A stretch of 64,000 nt of DNA from CAZADA01 sp964526675 (GTDB lineage Bacteria; Pseudomonadota; Alphaproteobacteria; Caulobacterales; Maricaulaceae). The DNA lies in contig CAZGLY010000006.1 in assembly GCA_964526675.1 (NCBI GenBank), positions 40,098 through 104,097 on the forward strand, in the 5' to 3' direction. Positions 35,331-44,052 of this stretch are shown piece by piece (the stretch's first letter is position 1; every line of letters starts with the position of its first letter). Both the position numbers and the translations under genes were made by a program. The notes beneath the pieces are model-generated. The model was not told where the DNA came from and searched no databases. It was given only the letters and a program-made list of their open reading frames with translations.

Positions 35331-37082
35331 TCACCCGCGACCGTGGGTCAGATGACGCACAAAGGGGCTCGCCACGAGCAGCACAACGCCGAGCGCCACC
35401 GACGACCCGCCAAGCCAAAAGTACACTTGACCGAAATGCGCCAGCGCCTCGGCTTGGCTCGCCCCCTCCGGCGACACGGTGAGACGCGCCACTTGGGCGC
35501 CCAAGGCCTGGGCGGCGGAGATGGCGAAGAACCAGAAGCCCATCATGAAGCTCACAAGCCGCGGCACGGAGAGCTTCGTCACCGCCGACAGCCCGACCGG
35601 CGACAGCATCAACTCGCCAAGCGTGTGCAGCATGTACATCAACGCCACCCAACCGATCGCGATGCGCACCGGCGCGCCGGCTTCATCCACGCCGCTCTGG
35701 GCGATGGCGATGTTGAGCACCCAAAACCCCGCCCCCACGAGCATCAGGGCGCCGGCGAACTTCACCGCCGAGGAGGGCTCCGCGCGGCGTCGGCCCAAAA
35801 ACGTCCACAGGAGCGTCACGGGCACGGCGAACACCAAGATAAACGCTGGATTCCAAGCTTGGAGCTGGCCGGCGTTCACCGGCAGGCCGAAAAAGGTGTC
35901 GGCGACAAACTCCGTGGCGAACACCGTCAACGACGTCGGAGCCTGCTCAAACAGCGTCCAAAACAAAACCGACGCGACGGTCAGAATGATCAGGGCGATC
36001 ATGCGGTCCCGCTCCACCGCGTCGAGCTTCGAAAGCGTATACGCCACCAACAAGCCCGAGACCGCGACGAACGCGTACTTCAGCGATTCGTTCAGCAACG
36101 CCGCCGACTGCAGCAACAGGAAGGCGACCCCCACCATCGCCAGTCCGCCGATGTACACCAGGTGCTCTCGGGTGAGCAGGCCGCCAACGGGTTGCGTCAG
36201 CATGGCGGGATCCGGCGGCTCCGCTCGCCCCTCCAGCCAGCTCTGCCCCCACAGGAAGACCGCTAGCCCGATGGCCATCCCAAACGCCGCCAGGCCAAAA
36301 GCGGGGCCCCAGCCATAGGCGTAGGCCGTCCCGGCGACCGTCACGAACGCCAAAAGCGACCCCGTGTTGATGCCCATGTAGTAGATGGTGAAGCCCGCGT
36401 CGCGGCGCGGATCATCCTGATCGTAGAGCGCGCCGACGCACGTCGAGATGTTCGGCTTCAAGAAACCGACGCCGCTGACAATGAACGCGAGCGCGAGGAA
36501 CAAGACCATCTCGTGCAACGACGAGCGCTGCGCCGTGATCTCGCCCTCCAACTCCTCCACCGCGCCGTCGGTGCGGGTGAACGCGACCCGTCGCGCCCCG
36601 GGGGCGGCGCCGTCGACCGCCTCAATGCGTTCAACATCCAGGCGCTCGCCTTCGACAACGATCTGGCGAAAGCCGGACTCATCGCGCCGCTCCGCGCGCA
36701 CGAGTTCGTAGGTCTGGCCTTCCGCAGCGAAGAGCTCCTTGGCGGGTTGGCCGTGCAGGCCCATCAGGCCGTGGCCAATGACCAGCAGCACGCCGCCAAA
36801 CACCACCGCCTTGCGGAAACCGAGATACCGATCCGCCAGATAACCGCCGACCAGAGGACCCAAATAAACCAAAGCTGCGTACGCACCATAGAGCGTATAG
36901 GCGTCACGCGTTTCAAACAAGAAGTGCCACGTCAAATAAAGAACGAGAATCCCGCGCATGCCATAATAGGAAAATCGTTCCCACATCTCAGCAAAAAACA
37001 GGATAACAAGGCCGCGGGGGTGCCCCAACACCTGTTTCTCACCGTCGCGCGCGGCGCGTGCTCCCATATCGCTGACGCTCAT
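35331..37082 (-). CDS. POT/PTR-family proton-coupled oligopeptide transporter with periplasmic insertion
   Basis: A 583-residue major-facilitator protein that imports di- and tripeptides with protons. The family signature ExxERFSYYG is present as EMWERFSYYGMRG (about residues 32-44), followed by GGYLADRYLGFRKAVVFGG and later FLKPNISTCVGALYDQDDPRRDAGFTIYYMGIN, the second POT motif. About 14 hydrophobic segments are visible. Between helices 3 and 4 (about residues 113-190) lies a hydrophilic insertion of nearly 80 residues that standard bacterial DtpA/PepT proteins lack; topology puts it in the periplasm. The start at 37082 follows GAGGGG at long spacing; Met6 is an alternative. It stands alone, divergent in function from its neighbours. 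Confidence 0.92.
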   Translation of the reverse strand: MSVSDMGARAARDGEKQVLGHPRGLVILFFAEMWERFSYYGMRGILVLYLTWHFLFETRDAYTLYGAYAALVYLGPLVGGYLADRYLGFRKAVVFGGVLLVIGHGLMGLHGQPAKELFAAEGQTYELVRAERRDESGFRQIVVEGERLDVERIEAVDGAAPGARRVAFTRTDGAVEELEGEITAQRSSLHEMVLFLALAFIVSGVGFLKPNISTCVGALYDQDDPRRDAGFTIYYMGINTGSLLAFVTVAGTAYAYGWGPAFGLAAFGMAIGLAVFLWGQSWLEGRAEPPDPAMLTQPVGGLLTREHLVYIGGLAMVGVAFLLLQSAALLNESLKYAFVAVSGLLVAYTLSKLDAVERDRMIALIILTVASVLFWTLFEQAPTSLTVFATEFVADTFFGLPVNAGQLQAWNPAFILVFAVPVTLLWTFLGRRRAEPSSAVKFAGALMLVGAGFWVLNIAIAQSGVDEAGAPVRIAIGWVALMYMLHTLGELMLSPVGLSAVTKLSVPRLVSFMMGFWFFAISAAQALGAQVARLTVSPEGASQAEALAHFGQVYFWLGGSSVALGVVLLVASPFVRHLTHGRG

Positions 37083-37247
37083 CTTGGTGGGTCCCCTCGC
37101 TGCGACGGGCGCGTGCGGGCCACGCGCGGCTTCGGTTGGCCGTCAGCCCACGCCCTGAGCCGCCGACACCATGATGAGCCTAGCCCGTCGACGCATGACG
37201 ACGAAAGCCCGTCACGGCGCCGGCGCGGCCACGGCGTGGCGCCGTTC

Positions 37248-38633
37248 TCAACGGGCGGCGCGCGCCGCGGCGAGGTTGGCGAACAGCGGATTGGGATCAA
37301 ACCGCCGCGCAAATGCGGGATCCGAGAGGTAGTCCGGCAGCCGACAAATCTGGGCCTGCTCGCGCGCGCGGGCGACCACCTGGGCGTCGTGCGGCAAGGC
37401 GCGCAGCGCGAAGGCGTCGACATCGCCCAGCATGTCCGCGATCTCCGTGGCCATGACATGGTTGGTCACGCCAAAGGTTTGAAAAACCGCCGCGTTGTTG
37501 ACGATGGTCTGCCAATCATTCGGATACAGGCGACGCAATTGCGACAAATCCTGGAAGAACGCCCAAACTTTCAGCCCATAGCCGCGCAGCAACGTCATCG
37601 CCACGCGCAGATCCTCCATCGGACCGAGCTGAGCGCATTCATCCACGATCAACAGCGTGTCGCGGGCCGGACGCGTTACGCGGCCCATGATGGTCTTCAG
37701 CAACACGCTGATCCACAGGCGCATCAACGCCCCATGGGAGCCCAGCTTGTCCGGCGGCAACACCAGAAACACGGTCGTGGGCGCGCCGCTGGCGATCGCG
37801 TCGAGGTCAATCGTTGTGCGCGACAGGGTGCGCCGGGCCGGTTCGGCGTTGACCACGTCAGTGTAGCTCTGCGCCGTCGCCAAGACGCCCGAGCGCGTTT
37901 GCTCCACCAGCTGCAGGAACGCCGCGATCTCCGTGCGCGCCAGCCCCTCAAGTTCCGCGGCGTCGTCCAGCGCCTTGGCCAGATTGTAGACCACGTCATC
38001 ATTTTTCAGGAGTTCGCGCACCCGGGCGAAATGGCGTTGCTCCGGCGGGTCGCACTGGGCGACATACGCAATCACGCCGGAGAGCACCGCGCGCCCCCAG
38101 ATGTCCCAAAACGGCTCCTTGAGGCTCGACGCGCCGCCCGACAGCATGTGCGCCAGCGCCTGGCATTCGCCCTCAAAATCCATGCTTTCAGGCGTTAACA
38201 CATCGAGCGGGTTAAGCTCATCCGTGTCCTCGCCCGTTAACTGAAACGGATCGATGACGTAAACGCGTTGGCCCATTTCACGCCGCGCGCGCGCCGTGAC
38301 GCGGCAGTTCTCGCCCTTGGGATCCACCACAATGGCCGGGCCCTGATATCGCAAGAGATTGGGAATGATCGCGCCGCGGCCTTTGCCCGCGCCCGTGGGC
38401 GCGACCGTCAGCAAATGCCCCTCGCCCTCCACCGTCACCGGTTCGCGCGGAGCGTCGCGCCGCTCCTCCGCCTCCAGCGTCGGGAGCGCTGCGGGATCAC
38501 GGAAACCAACGCGCCGCAGGCTGTCGCCTTGGCCGCGCCAGCCAAGCAGGAGATCGTCCGCGCCCGAACGCACCGCCGCGCCACGGCGCTTGGGCGGCGA
38601 CCGGCCGTCCCGGCGACGATTGGTTTCAGCCAC
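37248..38633 (-). CDS. VirD4/TraG-type coupling ATPase, soluble and without conjugation neighbours
   Basis: A 461-residue ATPase of the type IV secretion coupling-protein family. Walker A is APTGAGKGR (residues 78-86), followed by VVDPKGENCRV and Walker B in TLLIVDECAQLG; the motor-domain hallmarks VIDPFQ, LNPLD and a C-terminal KVWAFFQDLSQLR are present. Unlike VirD4 it has no N-terminal membrane helices; the first 65 residues are basic and hydrophilic. There is no relaxase, mating-pair or secretion gene in the window, so it may move or process DNA or protein in another context. The start codon has only a weak ribosome site. A CtrA-like sequence lies upstream. Confidence 0.85.
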   Translation of the reverse strand: MAETNRRRDGRSPPKRRGAAVRSGADDLLLGWRGQGDSLRRVGFRDPAALPTLEAEERRDAPREPVTVEGEGHLLTVAPTGAGKGRGAIIPNLLRYQGPAIVVDPKGENCRVTARARREMGQRVYVIDPFQLTGEDTDELNPLDVLTPESMDFEGECQALAHMLSGGASSLKEPFWDIWGRAVLSGVIAYVAQCDPPEQRHFARVRELLKNDDVVYNLAKALDDAAELEGLARTEIAAFLQLVEQTRSGVLATAQSYTDVVNAEPARRTLSRTTIDLDAIASGAPTTVFLVLPPDKLGSHGALMRLWISVLLKTIMGRVTRPARDTLLIVDECAQLGPMEDLRVAMTLLRGYGLKVWAFFQDLSQLRRLYPNDWQTIVNNAAVFQTFGVTNHVMATEIADMLGDVDAFALRALPHDAQVVARAREQAQICRLPDYLSDPAFARRFDPNPLFANLAAARAAR

Positions 38634-38758
38634 ACACCCCTCCTTTACGCCGGCGTCGCTGAAACGCTCACACGCCCACGACTCCGCAGAACAATGCAGA
38701 ACAAACCATAAACGCGCAACCCCTTACTGCAGCCGCGTTGCCGCGACGCCACATCTCG

Positions 38759-38773
38759 TTAAGGTTTAGTCAA
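38759..38773. promoter_or_regulatory. candidate CtrA-like binding site
   Basis: TTAA-GGTTTAG-TCAA at 38759-38773 matches the TTAA-N7-TTAA consensus of the alphaproteobacterial cell-cycle regulator CtrA with one mismatch. It lies about 126 bases upstream of the VirD4-like gene start in a 277-bp intergenic region that otherwise holds nothing I recognise. One near-match can occur by chance, although TTAA is rare in DNA this GC-rich. Confidence 0.3.
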
Positions 38774-38910
38774 CGATTCGTCGGGCGCGATTGGGGCAGC
38801 CTTTTGCGGAATCATGTCGCGCGGACACGTCCGCGAACACTGCCGGCGCGCAGTGTGCGCGGTTGCGTCGCACCCCGTCCGCACCCAAGCCGGCGACGGC
38901 TTGCGATCGT

Positions 38911-40284
38911 TCAGTAGACGCACTCGTCGAACGCGCGGGTCACATCGCCGCCCCACGAGCCCCGCCATTGGTCCAGCAAGTCCGCGGCGGGAACGCGACC
39001 CGCTTCGACGATGGCGTCCAGGTCGTCGAGGAAATGGGTTTCGTCATTGCCGTTGACGTTGAGCCGTCCGCGTCGCGCCAAGCCGCCCCGCGACAACGCC
39101 AGCGCCCGCTGCGCGACCTCCCGCAGCGATCCCGACGGCGTTGGGGCGTCAAGGCCGAGCATCGGCGCGCTGAGACGAAGGGCCTCGCGCTCGCTGGCCG
39201 TCCAAGACCGCACCAGCTCCCACGCCGCGTCGAGAGAAGCCTCGTCGTACAGAAGGCCGACCCAGAGCGCCGGCAGCGCACACAACCGGCTCCACGGCCC
39301 CCCATCAGCGCCGCGCGTCTCCAGATACTGCTTGATCCGCGCCTCGGGAAACAACGTCGAGAGGTGATCCTCCCAATCGCCCATACACGCCCGCTCGCCC
39401 TCATGGCCAGGCAGCCGCCCCTCCATCAGCAGGCGGAAGGGGAGCCCGGCGATGTCGTGGAAGCGGCCGTTGCGGCGCAAGAAATACATCGGCGCGTCGA
39501 CCGCCCAGCGCGCGTAGCGTTCAAAACCGAAGCCCTCCTCGAACACGAAAGGCAGCATGCCGGTGCGGTCCGGATCCGTGTCCGACCAGACATGGGCGCG
39601 ATAGCTCAGCCACCCCGTCGGGCGGCCGTCCAAAAACGGCGAGTTGGCGAACAGCGCCGTCGCCAAAGGCTGCAGCGCGATCGCCACGCGCAGCTTCTTG
39701 GCCATGTCGGCCTCGCTGTGGAAATCCAGATTCACCTGCACGGTGCAGGTGCGGTGCATCATCTCCAGACCGAGCCGCCCCACCCGCGGCATGTAGCGGC
39801 GCATGATGGCGTAACGCGCTTTCGGCGTGCGCGGCATGTCGGCCAGCGCCCAGGTCGGCGCGGCGCCAAGGCTGAGAAAACCGGCGCCGATTTCATCCGC
39901 CACCGTCTTCACCTCGCGCAGATGGCCATTCACCTCCGCGCAGACGTCGTGGAGCGTCTCCAAGGGCGCGCCGGACAGCTCGAACTGACCGCCCGGCTCC
40001 AGCGCGATCGTCGCGCCGTCGCGCTTGAGGCCGACAAGCTCGCCATCCTCCTCCATCGGCGCCCACTGGAAGCGCTGCAGACCGCGCAGCATCGCTTGAA
40101 TGCTGGCTTCCGGCTCCGGCGCGCCAAACGGCAACGGGGCGTGATCCGCCAGGCGAAAGCCGAACTTCTCGTGCTCCGCGCCAATGCGCCATTGCTCCTT
40201 CGGTTTGCAGCCCGCTTCAAACCACGCCGTGATTTGATCCAAGGACTCCAACGGGGTGTCGTCGAACGCGCCGGCGGTGGACAT
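38911..40284 (-). CDS. gshA: glutamate-cysteine ligase (plant/alphaproteobacterial type)
   Basis: A 457-residue ATP-dependent ligase making gamma-glutamylcysteine, the first step of glutathione synthesis. It belongs to the GCS2 plant-like class: WRIGAEHEKFGFRL near the N-terminus, ALEPGGQFELSGAP, a RYMPRVGRLGLEMMHRTC block, QVNLDFHSEADM and FLRRNGRFHDIAG. The two conserved cysteines that redox-regulate plant enzymes cannot be assigned from sequence alone. ATG at 40284 is preceded by TTGGGGAG. It is in line with, but 140 bp downstream of, the signal peptidase gene. Confidence 0.94.
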   Translation of the reverse strand: MSTAGAFDDTPLESLDQITAWFEAGCKPKEQWRIGAEHEKFGFRLADHAPLPFGAPEPEASIQAMLRGLQRFQWAPMEEDGELVGLKRDGATIALEPGGQFELSGAPLETLHDVCAEVNGHLREVKTVADEIGAGFLSLGAAPTWALADMPRTPKARYAIMRRYMPRVGRLGLEMMHRTCTVQVNLDFHSEADMAKKLRVAIALQPLATALFANSPFLDGRPTGWLSYRAHVWSDTDPDRTGMLPFVFEEGFGFERYARWAVDAPMYFLRRNGRFHDIAGLPFRLLMEGRLPGHEGERACMGDWEDHLSTLFPEARIKQYLETRGADGGPWSRLCALPALWVGLLYDEASLDAAWELVRSWTASEREALRLSAPMLGLDAPTPSGSLREVAQRALALSRGGLARRGRLNVNGNDETHFLDDLDAIVEAGRVPAADLLDQWRGSWGGDVTRAFDECVY

Positions 40285-40424
40285 GGCGAAGCTCCCCAAG
40301 CGAAACGGCGGCGCGCCGAGGCGCAGCCCGGAACGCGAGAGAGGTCAGCGCCCCAAGTGCGCCCATCCTTCACCGATATGGGTGTGCGTCGCACAGCTCA
40401 AGGGCTCGTCCCGCGGATGCGCGC

Positions 40425-41156
40425 TCAAAAGCGCGCCCAGTCCTGCGGTAAGCCGGCCACGCCCGCGCGGCAAAACCAGGCGCGTCCCGGCTGCAGTGAC
40501 CGCCAGACCGGCCCGCGCGAGGGGTTCCACAGCACCCGGATCGCCCGCCCGCGCACGCTCTGGATCGGAACCGATCCGAAACGGCGGCTGTCATAGGAGC
40601 GCGACCGGTTGTCGCCCAGCAGAAACACATGATCCGCCGGCACGACCCAGGCCCCCGCTTCGCCCATGGGATCCGCCGCCGCGCCCAACGCGACGGTCCA
40701 GGAGCCGGCGCCGTCAACGGCCTCGCGCATCAGGGCTTGGCCGTCCGGCCCCTCGCCCGCCGGGACGCTGATGGCGTCGCCGTTCAGAAGGAGACCGTCG
40801 GCGGTCACGCGCACCTCGTCGCCGGCTAAACCGACCACGCGTTTCACCAAGACTTTGGACCGGACGCCCATCGGATCGTCAAACACGACAACGTCGCCAT
40901 AGGCGGGGATCAACCGCGGACAGACCGGCGTTCTCATCCGCACGAGGAACCGATCGCCGACGTCGAAGGTCGGCCACATGGATCCGGCGGGCACGTAGTA
41001 CAGCTTCGACGCCGCGGCGTAGAGCGCTCCGAGCAGGATCACAGGCGCGGCCACAACGAGATACGCCGCCAGCACGACATCCGTCACGGAGAGGCGTTTG
41101 GACGATGTCACGGGCTGATGTCTCGACACGCCGTTGACCTCGTTTGGCGCTGTCAC
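40425..41156 (-). CDS. lepB: signal peptidase I (S26A family)
   Basis: A 243-residue membrane-bound protease that removes signal peptides on the periplasmic side. One N-terminal helix (about residues 25-48) is followed by box B with the nucleophile Ser59 in PAGSMWPTF, box D with the general-base Lys105 in VLVKRVVGLAGDEV and box E as LLGDNRSRSYDSRRFG. The length is that of short alphaproteobacterial LepB. It starts with GTG at 41156, overlapping the stop of the ABC exporter (GTGA), so the two are translationally coupled. This genomic setting differs from the common lepA/rnc locus, so it may be a second, dedicated peptidase. Confidence 0.9.
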   Translation of the reverse strand: MTAPNEVNGVSRHQPVTSSKRLSVTDVVLAAYLVVAAPVILLGALYAAASKLYYVPAGSMWPTFDVGDRFLVRMRTPVCPRLIPAYGDVVVFDDPMGVRSKVLVKRVVGLAGDEVRVTADGLLLNGDAISVPAGEGPDGQALMREAVDGAGSWTVALGAAADPMGEAGAWVVPADHVFLLGDNRSRSYDSRRFGSVPIQSVRGRAIRVLWNPSRGPVWRSLQPGRAWFCRAGVAGLPQDWARF

Positions 41157-42985
41157 GCCTCGAACTGGAGAGCCCGCAACTTCGCGTAGAGACCGTCGGG
41201 GCGGGCGGCGAGATCGGCGTCGCGCCCCTCCTCCACCACGCGGCCCTGCTCCAAAACGTAGATGTGATCGGCGGCGCGCACGGTCGCGAGCCGGTGGGCG
41301 ATCACCAACGTCGTGCGCCCAACTTCAAGGCGCGCCAGGGCGTCCTGCACGCGGGCTTCGGACTCCGCGTCGAGCGCGCTCGTCGCCTCGTCCAACAGCA
41401 GGATCGGCGCGTCTTTGAGAAACGCTCGGGCCAGCGCGATCCGCTGCCGCTGGCCCCCGGATAGGCTGAGACCGCGCGGCCCGACAAGGGTCGCGAAGCC
41501 CGCCGGCGCGGCCTCGATGAAATCCAACGCCGCGGCCTGCTCCGCGGCCGCGCGGATCGCCTCCATGGTCGCGCCGGGTCGTCCAAAGCCGATGTTGGCG
41601 GCGATCGTGTCCTCAAACAGCACAGGGTCTTGGCTCACGAACGCCATGGCGGCGCGAACGCTGGCCAGATCGCACGCGCGAATGTCGTGACCATCAATCA
41701 GGATCCGCCCGGAGGACGGGTCGTAGAGCCGCAGGATCAGATTCAAGATGGTGGACTTGCCGCCGCCCGAGGGCCCGACCAGCGCGGTGGTCGCTCCCGG
41801 CGCCAGGGTGAGCGAGACGTGCTCGAGCGCCGGCGCGCCCGCCGCATAGGCGAAGCCGACGCCTTCGAGCTCAACCCGCCCCTCGTTGACGCGCAAGGCC
41901 GGCGCGCCGGGCGAGGCCACCACCCGGGGCTCTTCGTCCAACAACTCGAAAATCCGCGCGGCGGCCGCCAAACCCTGCTGCACAAAGGCGTTCAGCGCGC
42001 CAAGCGACCGCGCTGCGGGCGCCATCACCGCAATCGCGCCGATGAACGTCATAAGGACGGAGAATCCAAAGCCGGTCGCGCTGGCGCGCCACACCGCAAA
42101 GCCGATCACGCCGGCGAGCCCCAAGCCGCCGGCCACCTCCATAATCGGCTCCACCTTGGCGCGATGGCGCGCCATGCGCGTCTCAATCCGCCGGCGTTCA
42201 GCAAACGCCGCGTCTGCTCGGACGGTCTGGTAGGCCTCCAAGCGGTAGGTTTTGACGAGTTGCACCCCAGCGAAGCTCTCATCCAGGAACGCCGTGAGCC
42301 GACCGATCTGCGTCTGCGCGTCGCGGGAGGCCCGGCGCAAGCGCTTGCCAACGCCAAGCACGGGCTGGATGGCCAACGGGTAGACGCCCATGACAATGAC
42401 GGCCAGCAGCCAATCCGCCCAGAGCATCACCGCCGCGCCGCCGATCAGCGTGAGCACGTCGCGGCCGAGATTGGTCGCCGCCCGCGTGAGGCCCGCGCGC
42501 AGGCGCTCCACATCGCTGGTGAAGCGGGCCACCAGGTGCCCCGGCGCCTCAACCGTCATGCGCGCGAAATCGAGGGTGAGGATGTGGGCGTGCATCGCCT
42601 TCTGCACGTCCTCGATCACGCGCGCGGCGAAGGTTTGGGTCGCGGCGACTTGTCCATAGAAAAAGAGGGCCCGCACGCTGGTGGCCGCGATGATGGCCAG
42701 CGGCGCCGGCCACGCGTCGGCCAAACGCCCGCTTTCCACATACTGACCGATCCAGCCCATCAGCAGCGCATAGCTTGTGCTTGCGGCCGCCACCGCCGCC
42801 GTCAGCACCAAGCCCGCGGCGGCGAGTCCCACGTGGGGCGTGCAGAACTGGGCCACGAAGCGGCGGATGAGCGGCCAGGTGGGCGGGTCATCATCCGTGG
42901 ACGGAGACGCCCGTTGATTCAGACCTGTCGCGGCGGCCGGGTCGTCGATCGCCGGCGTGGGGGCGGTTGGCTCGACGGCGCTCAC
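41153..42985 (-). CDS. ABC transporter, fused permease and ATPase (MsbA-like)
   Basis: A 610-residue half-transporter expected to dimerise in the inner membrane. About six helices occupy residues 45-330, with the hydrophilic FARMTVEAPGHLVARFTSDVER coupling region. The nucleotide-binding domain contains Walker A GPSGGGKST, the signature LSGGQRQR, Walker B ILLLDEATSALD and the H-loop VIAHRLATV. MsbA-like exporters move lipids, peptides or drugs; the linked signal peptidase suggests an exported peptide or lipoprotein precursor, but this is speculation. The GTG start at 42985 overlaps the DUF4170 stop, and its own stop overlaps lepB. Confidence 0.93.
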   Translation of the reverse strand: MSAVEPTAPTPAIDDPAAATGLNQRASPSTDDDPPTWPLIRRFVAQFCTPHVGLAAAGLVLTAAVAAASTSYALLMGWIGQYVESGRLADAWPAPLAIIAATSVRALFFYGQVAATQTFAARVIEDVQKAMHAHILTLDFARMTVEAPGHLVARFTSDVERLRAGLTRAATNLGRDVLTLIGGAAVMLWADWLLAVIVMGVYPLAIQPVLGVGKRLRRASRDAQTQIGRLTAFLDESFAGVQLVKTYRLEAYQTVRADAAFAERRRIETRMARHRAKVEPIMEVAGGLGLAGVIGFAVWRASATGFGFSVLMTFIGAIAVMAPAARSLGALNAFVQQGLAAAARIFELLDEEPRVVASPGAPALRVNEGRVELEGVGFAYAAGAPALEHVSLTLAPGATTALVGPSGGGKSTILNLILRLYDPSSGRILIDGHDIRACDLASVRAAMAFVSQDPVLFEDTIAANIGFGRPGATMEAIRAAAEQAAALDFIEAAPAGFATLVGPRGLSLSGGQRQRIALARAFLKDAPILLLDEATSALDAESEARVQDALARLEVGRTTLVIAHRLATVRAADHIYVLEQGRVVEEGRDADLAARPDGLYAKLRALQFEA

Positions 42986-43236
42986 GCCTCCGACGCCGCG
43001 CCGGCGGCGGCGCCCGGATCCAGGAGCCGGTGGGCGTGAATGATGAAATAGCGCATGTGCGCGTTGTCGACCGTGCGCTGCGCGGCCGCTTTCCAGGCGT
43101 CGTAGGCGGCGGCGTAGCTTGGGAACGCGCCGACGAAATCCAGCCGGCTCAAATCCTTAAACGCCAAACCCGACACATCCTGCAGCTCCCCGCCAATGAC
43201 GAGATGCAGCAATTGAGGCTCGTTCGAGTCAGCCAT
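42982..43236 (-). CDS. DUF4170 family protein
   Basis: An 84-residue soluble protein. It contains LLHLVIGGELQDVSGLAF, FVGAFPSYAAAYDAWKAAAQRTVDNA and RYFIIHAHRLLDP, the DUF4170 pattern found in alphaproteobacteria. No function is known for it. The start at 43236 follows AAGGAGA at ideal spacing. It overlaps the ABC exporter gene by four bases (GTGA), which places it first in a three-gene operon with the exporter and signal peptidase. Confidence 0.87.
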   Translation of the reverse strand: MADSNEPQLLHLVIGGELQDVSGLAFKDLSRLDFVGAFPSYAAAYDAWKAAAQRTVDNAHMRYFIIHAHRLLDPGAAAGAASEA

Positions 43237-43318
43237 GACGGTCTCCTTGCGCCCCGTCGCGAACCCATTCGTCCAAAGCGGGGTGTGGTGTGCTCTTACG
43301 TCCGCGCGCTCGCCGCGA

Positions 43319-43999
43319 TCAAGGGCCGCTGTCTGCGCCCTCCGCGGCGGCTTCGCGCAAGAACGCCGCCAGGACCGACGGCTCTTGCGCGCCCGTGATG
43401 GCCACCGACCCGTTGGCGATGAAGGTGGGCACGCCGCGCACGCCCAGCCCTCGGAAGAACGCTTCTTCGGTCTGCACCGCCTCTCGATCGGCGTCGCCCT
43501 CAAGGAGATCACCCACCAGCCCGGCGTCGAGACCGATCTCGCCCGCGATCGCGGCCAAGGTGGCGCGTTCGCCGATGTCGCGGAGCTCGTCAAAGAAGGC
43601 TCGAAAGAGCGCCTCAGCCGCCGCCGCGCCCTGGCCCTGCCCCTGCGCCCAGCGGATCAGGCGATGGGCGTCGAGGGTGTTTGGCCGGATCGGAATGTCG
43701 GAGAACCGAAACCGCACGCCCGCCTCCGGCGCTGCGGCCTCCAAATGCGCGCGCATGGCCGCGAAGCCTCCGCCGAGTTCACTGTCGGCGCCGTCGCCGC
43801 CCGCGGCGAATTTGGCGCGCATCACCTCTTTGTAAGGCAAGCCCTCCGGCGGCATCGCCGGGTCCAGCTGGAAAGGCCGCCACGCGACCTCAACGGCATG
43901 CTCCGGCGTCGCTGCGATGGCCGCATCCAGGCGGCGCTTGCCGAGCCAGCACCACGGGCACACCACGTCAGACACAACATCGAGTCGGAGTTCCGCCAT
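43319..43999 (-). CDS. DsbA-family oxidoreductase (FrnE-like)
   Basis: A 226-residue thioredoxin-fold protein of the FrnE/2-hydroxychromene-2-carboxylate isomerase branch. The redox motif is Cys14-Pro-Trp-Cys17 in SDVVCPWCWLGKRRLD, and the cis-proline lies in GVRGVPTFIANG. WRPFQLDPAMPPEGLPY is a family hallmark. There is no signal peptide, so it should act in the cytosol, probably as a disulfide isomerase or a glutathione-linked enzyme. It is transcribed in the same direction as the DUF4170 operon, 82 bp upstream of it. Confidence 0.9.
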   Translation of the reverse strand: MAELRLDVVSDVVCPWCWLGKRRLDAAIAATPEHAVEVAWRPFQLDPAMPPEGLPYKEVMRAKFAAGGDGADSELGGGFAAMRAHLEAAAPEAGVRFRFSDIPIRPNTLDAHRLIRWAQGQGQGAAAAEALFRAFFDELRDIGERATLAAIAGEIGLDAGLVGDLLEGDADREAVQTEEAFFRGLGVRGVPTFIANGSVAITGAQEPSVLAAFLREAAAEGADSGP

Positions 44000-44052
44000 G
44001 GGGCTTGTGTACCGCGGCGCGGCGCGCGCGTCAGGCCCCCGGTCGCCCGACC

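Noticed and set aside
37248..38633. Remnant of a conjugative element or type IV secretion locus
   Set aside because: Flanking genes are a peptide transporter and gshA; no relaxase, VirB, integrase, IS or direct repeats are visible.
38791..40596. Plus-strand frame of about 600 codons opposite gshA
   Set aside because: It is Arg/His/Ala-rich, spans gshA and its flanks, and the minus-strand gene has full family motifs.
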